The position numbers and the translations under genes were made by a program. Below, piece by piece: positions 38,304 to 46,519 of a DNA stretch of 64,000 bases. Positions within the stretch are counted from its first letter, which is position 1; every line of letters begins with the position of its first letter. This stretch comes from Ligilactobacillus aviarius subsp. aviarius DSM 20655. GTDB taxonomy: Bacteria; Bacillota; Bacilli; Lactobacillales; Lactobacillaceae. The notes under the pieces were generated by a model, which worked only from the letters and a program-made list of their open reading frames with translations, did no database searches and had not been told where the DNA came from. The stretch spans positions 62,001-126,000 of the forward strand of contig NZ_AYZA01000016.1 of NCBI RefSeq assembly GCF_001436315.1. The letters run 5' to 3'.

Positions 38304-39596
38304 TTATTCAATTCCAACTTGCCGGTAAATCTCATCAAGGTGACGCAGGTGATAACTGTAATCAAAAGCATCATCAATCTCGGCTTTCGGCAAAATATCC
38401 GCGATTTCACTTTGATCAACTAATTCACGGAATTGCACATGTTCATTCCATGATTTCGCAGTAAGCTTTTGAACCATATCATAAGCCTTTTCCCGGGACA
38501 TCCCCGTATTGATCAGTTTCAACAATAACCGTTGGCTGTAAATCAAACCGTAAGTCTTATTCATGTTTTCCTTCATCGTTTCAGGGAATACATCCAAACT
38601 TGAAAGGATCTTATTGAACCGGTGCAACATGTAGTCCAAACCAATTGTTGAGTCTGGTAAAATCACCCGTTCGGCCGATGAATGCGAAATATCACGTTCG
38701 TGCCACAACGCAACGTTTTCGTAGGCCGTTACAATGTTGCCGCGTAAAACCCGCGCCATTCCGCAAATGTTTTCTGATCCAATCGGATTCCGCTTGTGCG
38801 GCATTGCAGATGAACCCTTTTGGCCTGGATTAAAATGTTCTTCCACTTCATGGATCTCAGACCGCTGTAAGCCGCGAATTTCAGTTGCAAATTCCTCTAA
38901 ACTAGTTGCAATTAATCCCAACGTAGCAATGTATTCCGCATGGAGATCCCGGGGCAATACTTGGCTTGTTACCGGTTGTCGGTTTAATCCAAGTTCTTCC
39001 GTAACGCTCTTTTCAACCTCCGGCGGAACGTTCGCGTAGGTTCCGACTGCCCCGCTAATTTCACCACATTCAACGCCGGCAGTAGCATGTTCAAACCGTT
39101 CAATATCGCGTTGAATTTCGGTATACCACCGGCACATCTTCAAGCCAAAGGTCATTGGTTCGGCTTGAACACCATGGGTCCGGCCAATCATAACAGTATT
39201 TTTATATTTCAATGCCATCTGTTTGATCGTTTCTTTTAACTCTTCTAAGTCTTGTCGCAAAATTTGGTCAGCCTGTTTTAACAAATAACCTTGTGCAGTA
39301 TCAACCACATCAGTACTTGTAAGACCGTAGTGGACCCACTTTTTTTCTTCGCCAAGGGATTCTGAAACCGTCCGGGTAAACGCAACAACGTCGTGGTGGG
39401 TAACCTCTTCCATTTCAGCCACCCGCTCTGCCGTAAACGAAGCGTTTTTGGCAATCTTTTCGGCGTCTTCTTGCGGCACAACTCCAAGTTTTGCCCATGC
39501 ATTTGTAACCGCAATTTCAACCTTTAACCAAGCACCGTATTTACTTTCATCTGTCCAAATTTTTGCCATCTCTGGGCGTGAATATCTTGCTAACAT
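38304..39596 (-). CDS. purB: Adenylosuccinate lyase
   Basis: A 430-residue enzyme of the fumarase/aspartase superfamily. It makes AMP and fumarate from adenylosuccinate and also splits SAICAR in de novo purine synthesis. GSSAMPHKRNPIGSENICG is the superfamily signature, and HHDVVAF, TSTDVVDT and GRTHGVQAEP supply the active-site residues. The start [10 protein letters not shown] is usual for the family and follows GGGAGG by seven bases. Its ATG overlaps the purA stop by one base (TAATG), so the two are translationally coupled. Confidence 0.96.
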   Translation of the reverse strand: MLARYSRPEMAKIWTDESKYGAWLKVEIAVTNAWAKLGVVPQEDAEKIAKNASFTAERVAEMEEVTHHDVVAFTRTVSESLGEEKKWVHYGLTSTDVVDTAQGYLLKQADQILRQDLEELKETIKQMALKYKNTVMIGRTHGVQAEPMTFGLKMCRWYTEIQRDIERFEHATAGVECGEISGAVGTYANVPPEVEKSVTEELGLNRQPVTSQVLPRDLHAEYIATLGLIATSLEEFATEIRGLQRSEIHEVEEHFNPGQKGSSAMPHKRNPIGSENICGMARVLRGNIVTAYENVALWHERDISHSSAERVILPDSTIGLDYMLHRFNKILSSLDVFPETMKENMNKTYGLIYSQRLLLKLINTGMSREKAYDMVQKLTAKSWNEHVQFRELVDQSEIADILPKAEIDDAFDYSYHLRHLDEIYRQVGIE

Positions 39597-40888
39597 TACC
39601 GATCCTCCCATGCATCCTTCAACGTGATCGTTTGTTCCCGACTTGGACCAACTGAGATCGTCATCAATTGTAAGCCCGTTAATTCTTCAATTCGTTTCAA
39701 ATACTTCTTGGCGTTTGCTGGTAATTGATCATATTCCGTCACCGTGGAAATATCTTCCGTCCAGCCATCAAATTTTTCATATACCGGTTCACACCGTTCC
39801 AATTCTTTCAAACTTGCTGGATAGTAATCGATTTGCTTGCCATCAAGCATGTATGCTGTACAAATTTTAACCTTTTTTAATCCGGTAAAAATGTCTAACA
39901 GATTCAAACTCAGACAATTCATTCCGGAAACCCGTTTAGCGTGTCGCATTGCAACCGCATCAAACCAACCGATTCGGCGCGGCCGGCCCGTCACCGTTCC
40001 ATACTCATGGGCTTTTTCCCGAATCCAATCGCCCGTTTCGTTTGTTAATTCAGTTGGAAATGGTCCTTCACCGACCCGGGTTGAATATGCCTTGCAAACT
40101 CCGACCATCTTGGTAAGTGACTGCGGTCCGACGCCGGCACCAGCAAGCGCGCCGCCAACAACTGGATTTGAAGATGTTACATATGGATATGTTCCGTGAT
40201 CTAAATCGAGCATGATGCCTTGAGCACCTTCAAACAGCACATTCTTACCCGCATTGATTGCTTCGTTTACGAGAACCGATGTATCCGTAACGTAGTCTTT
40301 TAACTGTTGACCATATTCGTAATATTCATCGAATAATGAATCAAAATCAAATGGTTCTTCATCATAAATTTTTTCAAAAAGCGCATTCTTCTGTGCTAAG
40401 TTTTCTTTTAGTTTTGCCGCAAATGTATCTTTTTCAAGCAAATCGCACATCCGAATCCCAATTCGAGCAGCCTTATCCATGTATGCCGGGCCAATTCCAT
40501 TATGAGTCGTTCCAACCTTTCGATCACCCCGTTGCTTTTCCTGGGCAATATCAAGTTGAATATGATATGGCAAAATCAAATGAGCCCGACTTGAAATTTT
40601 AAGGTTTGATGGCGTCACTCCGGCGTCCTTAAGCATCTGTAATTCACCTAAAAGAGCTTTCGGGTTAACAACCACACCGTTCCCAATCACATTGATTTTT
40701 TGCGGTTCAAAAATTCCAGATGGGATCAATTGCAATTTATACGTCTTCCCGTTAAATGCAATTGTATGGCCAGCATTATTTCCGCCCTGATAACGGACGA
40801 TCATATCCGCCTTTTGTGCCAGCCAATCGGTCATTTTCCCTTTTCCTTCATCGCCCCATTGGCTTCCCATAATTACAATCGATGACAT
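39596..40888 (-). CDS. purA: Adenylosuccinate synthetase
   Basis: A 430-residue GTP-dependent enzyme that joins IMP and aspartate to adenylosuccinate, the committed step to AMP. The N-terminus [14 protein letters not shown] is the GTP-binding signature with catalytic Asp, followed by [30 protein letters not shown] lies in the C-terminal part. Length is typical. It is the first gene of the purA-purB unit, which carries out two consecutive steps. A possible promoter and a PurBox-like sequence lie upstream. Confidence 0.97.
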   Translation of the reverse strand: MSSIVIMGSQWGDEGKGKMTDWLAQKADMIVRYQGGNNAGHTIAFNGKTYKLQLIPSGIFEPQKINVIGNGVVVNPKALLGELQMLKDAGVTPSNLKISSRAHLILPYHIQLDIAQEKQRGDRKVGTTHNGIGPAYMDKAARIGIRMCDLLEKDTFAAKLKENLAQKNALFEKIYDEEPFDFDSLFDEYYEYGQQLKDYVTDTSVLVNEAINAGKNVLFEGAQGIMLDLDHGTYPYVTSSNPVVGGALAGAGVGPQSLTKMVGVCKAYSTRVGEGPFPTELTNETGDWIREKAHEYGTVTGRPRRIGWFDAVAMRHAKRVSGMNCLSLNLLDIFTGLKKVKICTAYMLDGKQIDYYPASLKELERCEPVYEKFDGWTEDISTVTEYDQLPANAKKYLKRIEELTGLQLMTISVGPSREQTITLKDAWEDR

Positions 40889-40931
40889 ATAAAAATCTCC
40901 TTGTTTCTCCTAAATCAATGATTACGATGTA

Positions 40932-40977
40932 AGTTTACCAATTTTAAGTAATAACCGTCAATAAAAATACGAATATT
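40932..40977 (-). promoter_or_regulatory. Possible purA promoter and PurBox-like site
   Basis: Minus-strand TTGACG (40956-40961) and TAAACT (40932-40937) are 18 bases apart. AAATACGAATATT at 40965-40977 resembles the PurR box AWWWCCGAACWWT with two to three differences. Both assignments are weak. Confidence 0.35.
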
Positions 40978-41074
40978 ATTTGAAATGAAAACCAATTATT
41001 TAATTATTAATTAACTTATAATTATCATCTTTAGTTATAAATTGATTAACACGAACATTGCTTTAATAAAATAC

Positions 41075-41107
41075 AAAAAAACAGCTGAGCCTCAAAGCCC
41101 AGCTGTT
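41075..41107 (-). terminator. Terminator of the SDR gene
   Basis: AACAGCTG and CAGCTGTT pair around GGCTTTGAGGCT (inner GGC/GCT pairs) on the minus strand, followed by T7. Confidence 0.85.
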
Positions 41108-41122
41108 ATCAGATTAAATCAA

Positions 41123-41938
41123 TTATTTTGTTTGTGATTGGTGTTGCATCCCTTGGAAGTCACCATAAATTGGAGTTGGCAAACCAAAGCCGCCGGCAAC
41201 CGGAATCAATTCACCAGTAATAAAGCTAGCTTCGTCGCTTAACAAGAACGCAACTGCATTGGCAATGTCCCGCGGTTTAGCAATCCGGTTCAACGGTACA
41301 TGCTTCAAGAATGTATCTAAGAATGTATCTGACATGTTGTCCAATGCCCCATCGGTTGCAACTAATCCTGGTAAAATAGCATTTACACGGATGTTATCGC
41401 GGGCGTATTCAACCGCTGTTTGTTGGGTCAATGAATTGATTGCGGCCTTTGAAACCCCGTAAGCTAAGCGGGCAATATCAGGGGTATTCCCGGCAACAGA
41501 TGAAATATTAACAATGTTGCCACCCGTCTTTTGCGTCTTCATTTGTTGAACCGCATACTTTGACATGTAATACGTACTCATGATGTTAACATCAACGATC
41601 TTCTTAAATGCATCCGGATCGCCATCCGTTAACGTTGTATCTGCTTTGACATCAGTCCAGCCAAAATTATTCACTAAAATATCCAACCGACCGGCATCTG
41701 CAACAACGTTTTTAACGGCTTCCTTATATGAAGGATAGTCAAATGCATCATAAAAGACTGATTGGTATTGTTTATTTTCAGCGTTCAATTCTTCCGTTAA
41801 CTTCCGGTTCTTTTCACTATCCCGGACTGCCATGTAAACCGTTGCGCCTTCTTCAACTAACTTATGTGTAATTTCAAGACCGATGCCGCGACTTGCCGCC
41901 GTAACAATGGCAACTTTATTTTCCAATTTCTTACTCAT
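41123..41938 (-). CDS. SDR oxidoreductase resembling clostridial 7-alpha-hydroxysteroid dehydrogenase
   Basis: A 271-residue classical short-chain dehydrogenase. TAASRGIG (13-20) binds the nucleotide, R39 at the end of strand 2 favours NADP, NNFG is at 90-93, and the catalytic residues are S146 and Y160-x3-K164. From memory, the second half (PDIARLAYGVSKAAINSLTQ, then NIRVNAILPGLVAT, HVPLNRIAKPRDIANAV and VAGGFGLPTP) follows the 7-alpha-HSDH of Clostridium absonum closely, more so than general 3-oxoacyl-ACP reductases. Such enzymes oxidise the 7-hydroxyl of bile acids. It is monocistronic, with its own terminator. A bile-acid substrate is inferred; other alcohols or ketones are possible, as SDR names transfer poorly. 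Confidence 0.75.
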   Translation of the reverse strand: MSKKLENKVAIVTAASRGIGLEITHKLVEEGATVYMAVRDSEKNRKLTEELNAENKQYQSVFYDAFDYPSYKEAVKNVVADAGRLDILVNNFGWTDVKADTTLTDGDPDAFKKIVDVNIMSTYYMSKYAVQQMKTQKTGGNIVNISSVAGNTPDIARLAYGVSKAAINSLTQQTAVEYARDNIRVNAILPGLVATDGALDNMSDTFLDTFLKHVPLNRIAKPRDIANAVAFLLSDEASFITGELIPVAGGFGLPTPIYGDFQGMQHQSQTK

Positions 41939-42042
41939 AACTCTTTCATCTCCAATAATTTTATGGTTGCATTTATTCTATTACAAAAAAATATAATAAT
42001 CAATTCGATTAAAGGTACGTACCAAATTGAAATGATTAAACT

Positions 42043-42069
42043 AAAAAGGCTGCAATAAGCATTGCAACC
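42043..42069 (-). terminator. Terminator of the pyridoxine-type salvage operon
   Basis: GGTTGCAAT and ATTGCAGCC (one G-T pair) around GCTT on the minus strand, followed by TTTTTAG. Confidence 0.85.
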
Positions 42070-42082
42070 TCCGTTAATCTTC

Positions 42083-42583
42083 TTAGTATTTAATTATCTT
42101 CCGCAACTGCGGTGTCAATAACAACGCAACGATCAATCCGACAACGCCTTGAATGCAGTTCATTGGAATTCCAACCAAGCCAGTTTGAACGTTGTATAAA
42201 ATTGAATCCGAGCAGAAATATCCGGCAACCATGATGATCGTTCCAACAAGCATGATTCCAATCTGCTTCATTTTTGACTTTGCCGCATGCAGACGCTGGA
42301 AGAGGAAGCCAACGAGCAAACCCTCAAGTCCATGGACGATCAATGAGAAGAACATGTATTGGCTATATCCCGAAATCAAATCCAACAAAAATCCTGATAC
42401 GGCACCGGCAAATAATCCCGGCCAAGGTCCATATAACATTGCGACGATAAATATTCCTGCATCGCACAAATTAATGTTTCCATGGGTAAATGGAATCGGA
42501 ATAATCAAAATCCGACTAATTACAATGTTTAATGCCGTCAATAAAGCAGTCACGGTCATTAATTTTAATTTATTACTTTTCAT
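42083..42583 (-). CDS. ECF transporter S component (PdxU-type candidate)
   Basis: A 166-residue protein with six hydrophobic segments, the size and pattern of a substrate-binding S component of energy-coupling factor vitamin transporters. The N-terminal ALLTALNIVISR stretch contains the AxxxA interface for the shared T component, and the loop before segment 3 reads DAGIFIVAMLYGPWPG. The energising EcfA/EcfT genes are not in the window. It overlaps the DUF436 gene by 11 bases and shares an operon with a pyridoxal-kinase-like gene, so a B6 vitamer is the likely cargo; the thiamine precursor HMP is the main alternative. Confidence 0.8.
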   Translation of the reverse strand: MKSNKLKLMTVTALLTALNIVISRILIIPIPFTHGNINLCDAGIFIVAMLYGPWPGLFAGAVSGFLLDLISGYSQYMFFSLIVHGLEGLLVGFLFQRLHAAKSKMKQIGIMLVGTIIMVAGYFCSDSILYNVQTGLVGIPMNCIQGVVGLIVALLLTPQLRKIIKY

Positions 42584-43172
42584 TTAAGTTCTCCCATGTA
42601 TCGATCTTGTTCTTATCTGAGAATGTGTACAATGCGCGTTGCCCACCGATCAATTTCGGCCGGGTGTATAAGCCGGTAACATTGGCTGCTCCAATTGTGT
42701 GGTGCTTTAACCGAACCGGAACTTGAACAAATTTAACGTGCATTCCAATATCAGTTCCCCCAATGTCAATTCCACCATCGGCAACGATGTGTTCAACTTC
42801 AACCGGATCATTCATTTCTTCGTAAGCTGCAACTTGGGTTCCGCCACCCGCATGCATTGATGGGCAAACTGAAACAATTTCAAAGTTGTGCTTTTCGGCA
42901 ACTTCCCGCTCCATTAATAATGCCCGGTTGATGTGTTCACAACCTTGAATTGCTAAATCGATTTTCCGGGGTTTTAAGAATGCTTGCAAAGTTTCGTAAA
43001 CAGCTTTTCCAATTGACAATGCAGAATCGGTTCCCATCCATTCGCCCCGAATCATACTTGTACTGCAGCCAACAACAAACAGTGATCCAGGTTTCAAATC
43101 AAACTTTTCATTATTAAAATAATCAGTTAACACATCTGACAAATTTTCCTTGATATCTGCTAAATCAATCAT
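42573..43172 (-). CDS. DUF436 / YwlG-family protein (TIGR01440)
   Basis: A 199-residue cytoplasmic protein of the YwlG family, conserved in Firmicutes but without a known function as far as I know. Recognisable residues are VVGCSTSMIRGEWMG, IQGCEHINRALLMER and CPSMHAGGGTQVAAY, which include conserved Cys, His and Glu that could form a metal or active site. It is the middle gene of an operon: kinase, 21 bases, this gene, then the ECF S component with an 11-base overlap. Placement between a vitamin kinase and a vitamin transporter suggests a role in the same salvage route; this is inference from context only. The ATG follows GGGAGGATCATC. Confidence 0.88.
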   Translation of the reverse strand: MIDLADIKENLSDVLTDYFNNEKFDLKPGSLFVVGCSTSMIRGEWMGTDSALSIGKAVYETLQAFLKPRKIDLAIQGCEHINRALLMEREVAEKHNFEIVSVCPSMHAGGGTQVAAYEEMNDPVEVEHIVADGGIDIGGTDIGMHVKFVQVPVRLKHHTIGAANVTGLYTRPKLIGGQRALYTFSDKNKIDTWENLNEK

Positions 43173-43192
43173 GATGATCCTCCCTAAAGCAA

Positions 43193-44008
43193 TTAATCAT
43201 TCCGCCGAAGCATTGGCGTAATATCTATTCCTAATTTTAAATCATTTTCACTTAAAAGGGTATTGCGAATGCTTGCTTGAATTCGTTTCATGATTTGCGG
43301 CAAACAATCGATCAACCGAGCATGTTCACTGAGCTCGCCAATCAAAGCCGCGGCAAACGCATCCCCTGTTCCATAAAAATGACCATCAACTTTGCGCAAA
43401 TAATTTGTTCCACATGAAACGCCATCATCCCAGTAGCAGCCAACCTGATCTTGCGTTTCAATTCCGGTTACCACTACCGTTGCATTCGGCTTCAATAGTC
43501 CCCGCAGTTGACTAACCATAGCTGCAATCTGATCCTCTGAAAATGAAGGTGAATATTGATTTCCTGTCAAAAACGCCAATTCAGTTACATTTGGCGTAAC
43601 CACGTCGGCAAACGGCAATAGTCGTTTTAATTGCTGACAATAGGTTGCATCCAACAATGGGTAATAATGCCCATTATCAGCCATCACCGGATCGACCAAA
43701 AGCAATTGAAAATCATTGATCAACTCGCTTTTTTCAATTAAGTCAATAATTTCCGTCTTTCCTAGATAGCCGATCAACCCAATATTTTCGGTATTCTTAA
43801 ACTGGTGATGGGCGGTTTCAAACAATGCTTTCAACCATTCAGCGGAGTAATTAGTTCGAATTGTCCCTTCCATTTCAGTTTGGGTAATGAAATTTTGTAC
43901 CGGAATCTGTAATGCGCGCAAACCATAACTTGCAACGATCGGTCCGGCAACATTCATTGAGATACTGTTTAAACTTGATAAATCTTCAATTATAAATGCG
44001 TTTTTCAT
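43193..44008 (-). CDS. Pyridoxal/pyridoxine kinase-like protein (ribokinase fold)
   Basis: A 271-residue ribokinase-superfamily protein most like pyridoxal kinase PdxY. The anion-hole signature FYGTGDAFAAAL holds the catalytic Asp, VDPVMADNGHYY is the conserved strand with DPV-MGD-like residues, and VTPNVTELAFLTG is a standard PdxY/ThiD segment. It phosphorylates a B6 vitamer, trapping it in the cell after uptake by the ECF transporter encoded downstream. The start follows AAGAAAG. A TATAAT at 44043-44048 on the minus strand may be its -10. HMP kinase (ThiD) is the alternative, but no other thiamine gene is nearby. Confidence 0.85.
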   Translation of the reverse strand: MKNAFIIEDLSSLNSISMNVAGPIVASYGLRALQIPVQNFITQTEMEGTIRTNYSAEWLKALFETAHHQFKNTENIGLIGYLGKTEIIDLIEKSELINDFQLLLVDPVMADNGHYYPLLDATYCQQLKRLLPFADVVTPNVTELAFLTGNQYSPSFSEDQIAAMVSQLRGLLKPNATVVVTGIETQDQVGCYWDDGVSCGTNYLRKVDGHFYGTGDAFAAALIGELSEHARLIDCLPQIMKRIQASIRNTLLSENDLKLGIDITPMLRRND

Positions 44009-44062
44009 AATATTCTTTCTTTATTAATAAACTATTTTATGTATTATAAATCGATTTTAACT

Positions 44063-44090
44063 AAAAAAACAGACCTCCCTAAGAGATCTG
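44063..44090 (-). terminator. Terminator after the 45-residue gene
   Basis: CAGATCT and AGGTCTG pair (one G-T pair) around CTTAGGG on the minus strand, followed by T7. Confidence 0.8.
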
Positions 44091-44116
44091 CCTATTAAAT
44101 ATTCAGTTTTCAAATT

Positions 44117-44254
44117 CTAATTTTGTAACTTCTTGGCGTCAGCATCCAATTGTGCGAACCCGGCTCCTTGTTTCTTGGCTGGTTCCTTAGCACGAGCTTC
44201 CATTGCTTTCCGAGCAAGTTCTTTCCGCTCTTCCTTACTTAAAGTCTTAGCCAT
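44117..44254 (-). CDS. Small basic protein of unknown function
   Basis: A 45-residue, very charged protein: MAKTLSKEER, then KELARKAMEARAKEPAKKQ and a hydrophobic-poor tail. It is probably one helix followed by a disordered tail, with net positive charge; it contains no cysteine or tryptophan. The start at 44254 follows AAGGCGAG by five bases, better than any earlier in-frame start. It has its own terminator and an upstream motif shared with the gene at 35231. Small proteins of this look occur in lactobacilli without assigned function; nucleic-acid binding is only a guess. Confidence 0.7.
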   Translation of the reverse strand: MAKTLSKEERKELARKAMEARAKEPAKKQGAGFAQLDADAKKLQN

Positions 44255-44570
44255 AACTACTCGCCTTCTTCCAATTTCGGAATTAAAATTCCTTACACCC
44301 TCGTTATAACGCAATTGTCAGCTGAATCAAGAAAAAAGAATCATTTTTTAATGCAAATAATTTAAGCTCGAAAAAGAATTGAATTTGCCTGCCAATTTCA
44401 TTACCTTTGAAGTGAGGTAGTTACATCTCATATTACAATTCAATCCTACACATTAAAACACCTAAGATCACTTAATTTCCTCTAATCTTGACACAGACTG
44501 ATTCCTGGTGTTTTTTATTAACCTTAATCGCTGTATAATGTTTACAAGAATAACTATATGGAGTTTGATC
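44255..44570. other. Divergent region between 45-aa gene and birA
   Basis: 316 bases. Left: the 45-aa gene leader, with minus-strand TTGATT and TATAAC 16 bases apart and the shared motif AGCTGACAATTGCGTTA (44307-44323) in the spacer. Middle: hairpin-forming ATTACCT/AGGTAGT near 44400-44425, without a T-run. Right: TATAAT at 44534-44539 as the birA -10. Only a half BirA site (TTAACC) is present before birA. Confidence 0.5.
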
Positions 44571-45530
44571 ATGGATTTTAAACAGGAAATTTTAAATTTA
44601 CTTTTTACTTCACAAAATAATTGGATCTCGGGCGACGAACTAGCCCAAAAGTTCAACATTAGCCGCACAATGGTTTGGAAATACATTAAAGCCCTTGAAA
44701 ATGACGGCTTCCAAATCAAAAGCAAACGCAGCGCCGGCTATCAGCTTGAAACCGGGTATGCATTAAATAATGCACTGATCGAACGTCAACTTGATCAATC
44801 CGTTGACGTCCAAACTTTTAAAACGATTAATTCAACTAACACGTATCTTAAAGAATATCTCGGCGTTCATTCGTTAACCCAACCACTAGCGGTGATTGCC
44901 GAAAAACAAACAAAGGGTTACGGCCGCTTTAAACGCGATTTTTATTCACCGGATCACGGTGGAATTTATTTAAGTCTTGCCGTTCCGTTGAATAATCAAC
45001 CCCTTAATCCTTCACTAGTAACAACAAGCATTGCGATTGGGGTCATTCATGCCCTTCAAAAATTCTTTCCGGAACAAAATTTCAGCGTAAAGTGGGTCAA
45101 CGACCTTTACATTGGTCACAAAAAAATCGCAGGGATCTTAACGGAAGCAACCGCTGACCTTGAATCCTTAGCACCAACCGAATTAGTAATTGGCGTTGGC
45201 ATTAACCTAACAACTCAAGATTTTCCTAAAGAATTAAAATCAAAAGTGCAAGCCATCAGCGATCGTCTTCCAGCCGACCTTAACACGATTGCTGCTGAAC
45301 TGATCAATAACTTACTCAGTATTCTCACCGATTATGAAGACGGCCACTATCTTCAAGAATACCGCCAACGATTAAATCTAATGGGCAAACAAATCGATAT
45401 GCAGGTCGGCTCGAAACTGACACATGGCGAAGTTGTCGATCTTAGCAATGATGGCGGCTTAGTCGTTAAGGACAAACAAAACCATCTTCAAACATATTAT
45501 TCAGGGGAAGTTCAAAAAATTTATTTTTAA
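44571..45530 (+). CDS. birA: BirA, biotin-protein ligase and biotin repressor
   Basis: A 319-residue bifunctional protein. Residues 1-60 form a winged helix-turn-helix (GDELAQKFNISRTMVWKYIK), the rest the ligase with GYGRFKRDF (the GRGRxxR loop), KWVNDLYIG and a small C-terminal SH3-like domain. It activates biotin to biotinyl-AMP and attaches it to carboxylases such as acetyl-CoA carboxylase; with biotinyl-AMP bound, it represses biotin uptake genes. The operator TTGTTAAC/GTTAACAA stands before bioY 0.3 kb downstream, which supports the repressor role. The start MDFKQE follows GGAG by seven bases; an earlier in-frame ATG lacks a ribosome binding site. Confidence 0.95.
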   Translation: MDFKQEILNLLFTSQNNWISGDELAQKFNISRTMVWKYIKALENDGFQIKSKRSAGYQLETGYALNNALIERQLDQSVDVQTFKTINSTNTYLKEYLGVHSLTQPLAVIAEKQTKGYGRFKRDFYSPDHGGIYLSLAVPLNNQPLNPSLVTTSIAIGVIHALQKFFPEQNFSVKWVNDLYIGHKKIAGILTEATADLESLAPTELVIGVGINLTTQDFPKELKSKVQAISDRLPADLNTIAAELINNLLSILTDYEDGHYLQEYRQRLNLMGKQIDMQVGSKLTHGEVVDLSNDGGLVVKDKQNHLQTYYSGEVQKIYF

Positions 45531-45541
45531 GGAGAAATATC

Positions 45542-45859
45542 ATGGGGAAAATAAGTAATCAAGAATTGTTCGGCCTGATTGATGCCGCATATAACTCACT
45601 TCCTGATCATGACCAAAGCGGCCAACTTGGACAATTGATTCTGAAAGCTGCGCAAAATTTAAATCATGGAATGGACTCAATTACCTGTTGCGTAAGATTG
45701 ATCCATGATTTCTCAACCTATATTTTGATTGACCAGCATATCAAAAACATTAAGTTTACACCTGAAGTCAAACACCTTTACCAAGTTGCAAACCAAATTG
45801 CCCAAAAACGCATTGCTGAAAATGGTTTTGTAAATTTAGGCAATCTGTTTTTACGATAA
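45542..45859 (+). CDS. Small helical protein of unknown function between birA and bioY
   Basis: A 105-residue cytoplasmic protein, apparently all helical, not recognised with confidence. It lies 11 bases after birA with its own ribosome binding site (AAGGAGAAATATC) and ends one base before the BirA operator of bioY. Its size and the pattern NIKFTPEVKHLYQVANQIA remind me weakly of four-helix bacteriocin immunity proteins of the enterocin A/pediocin group, but the match is too faint for a name. CC at residues 49-50 is notable. Co-transcription with birA suggests a link with biotin or simply a shared promoter. Confidence 0.65.
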   Translation: MGKISNQELFGLIDAAYNSLPDHDQSGQLGQLILKAAQNLNHGMDSITCCVRLIHDFSTYILIDQHIKNIKFTPEVKHLYQVANQIAQKRIAENGFVNLGNLFLR

Positions 45860-45892
45860 TTGTTAACTTTAATATTGATTTATGGTTAACAA
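45860..45892 (+). promoter_or_regulatory. BirA operator upstream of bioY
   Basis: Perfect inverted repeat TTGTTAAC (45860-45867) and GTTAACAA (45885-45892) separated by 17 bases. It matches the arrangement of BirA boxes in Gram-positive biotin genes and starts at the stop codon of the preceding gene. bioY follows 42 bases later. Confidence 0.88.
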
Positions 45893-45934
45893 TATGCAAA
45901 ACTATCCTTAAATCGTATTTTAAGGAGTTTTTTT

Positions 45935-46453
45935 ATGAAACATTCATCAACAATCAGTCTTGCTCAGGTCGCTTTAATGGCCGCTTGTATTTTAGTTTTA
46001 GGGTTTATCCCACCGATTCCAACCGGGATCCTTCCCGTTCCAATTGTTGTTCAAAACCTTGGAATCATGCTTGCGGGAGTTATTTTAGGGCCGAAAAAAG
46101 GAACGGCCAGTGTTGCCCTGTTCCTGCTGATTTCATTGATCACCAGTGGGCCCGCCCAATTTTTTAGTCCAACAAGCGGCTATCTTTATACTTGGCTGAT
46201 CGTCCCATTTCTAATCGGCTTTTGTTTGCAGCAGTTTCATATTCAACGATTCTCATTGACCCTCGTTATCGTTTGGTTATGGGGCGTTTTGTTCATGGAC
46301 GTTGCGGGTGGAATATGGTTAGCATGGTATACCCATGCCAAATTAACTTCAACTTTAATTTCGAGTTTAGTCTTTATTCCAGGAGATACAGTTAAGGACA
46401 TTTTGACCGCTCTGATTGGCCCGCGGATCGCCGCCCAAATCAGAAAGAAATAA
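45935..46453 (+). CDS. bioY: BioY biotin transporter
   Basis: A 172-residue membrane protein with six segments, the S component of a biotin ECF transporter. PIPTGILPVPIVVQNLGIMLAG-type residues in the first third, GSGYLYTW-like SGYLYTWLIVPFLIGF and FIPGDTVKDILTALIG near the C-terminus match the BioY family. It is under the BirA box, so uptake should rise when biotin is scarce. No biotin biosynthesis genes are in the window, which fits a biotin auxotroph. AAGGAG lies eight bases before the ATG. Confidence 0.95.
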   Translation: MKHSSTISLAQVALMAACILVLGFIPPIPTGILPVPIVVQNLGIMLAGVILGPKKGTASVALFLLISLITSGPAQFFSPTSGYLYTWLIVPFLIGFCLQQFHIQRFSLTLVIVWLWGVLFMDVAGGIWLAWYTHAKLTSTLISSLVFIPGDTVKDILTALIGPRIAAQIRKK

Positions 46454-46519
46454 CCTCGTTGAATTGTTTTGATTTTTGATATACTAACAATGTAAATAAT
46501 TTTAAGGAGTGTGGATCAC

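Noticed and set aside
44370-44445. Hairpin region before birA as a riboswitch
   Set aside because: Stems are short, no terminator follows and no known aptamer pattern is seen.
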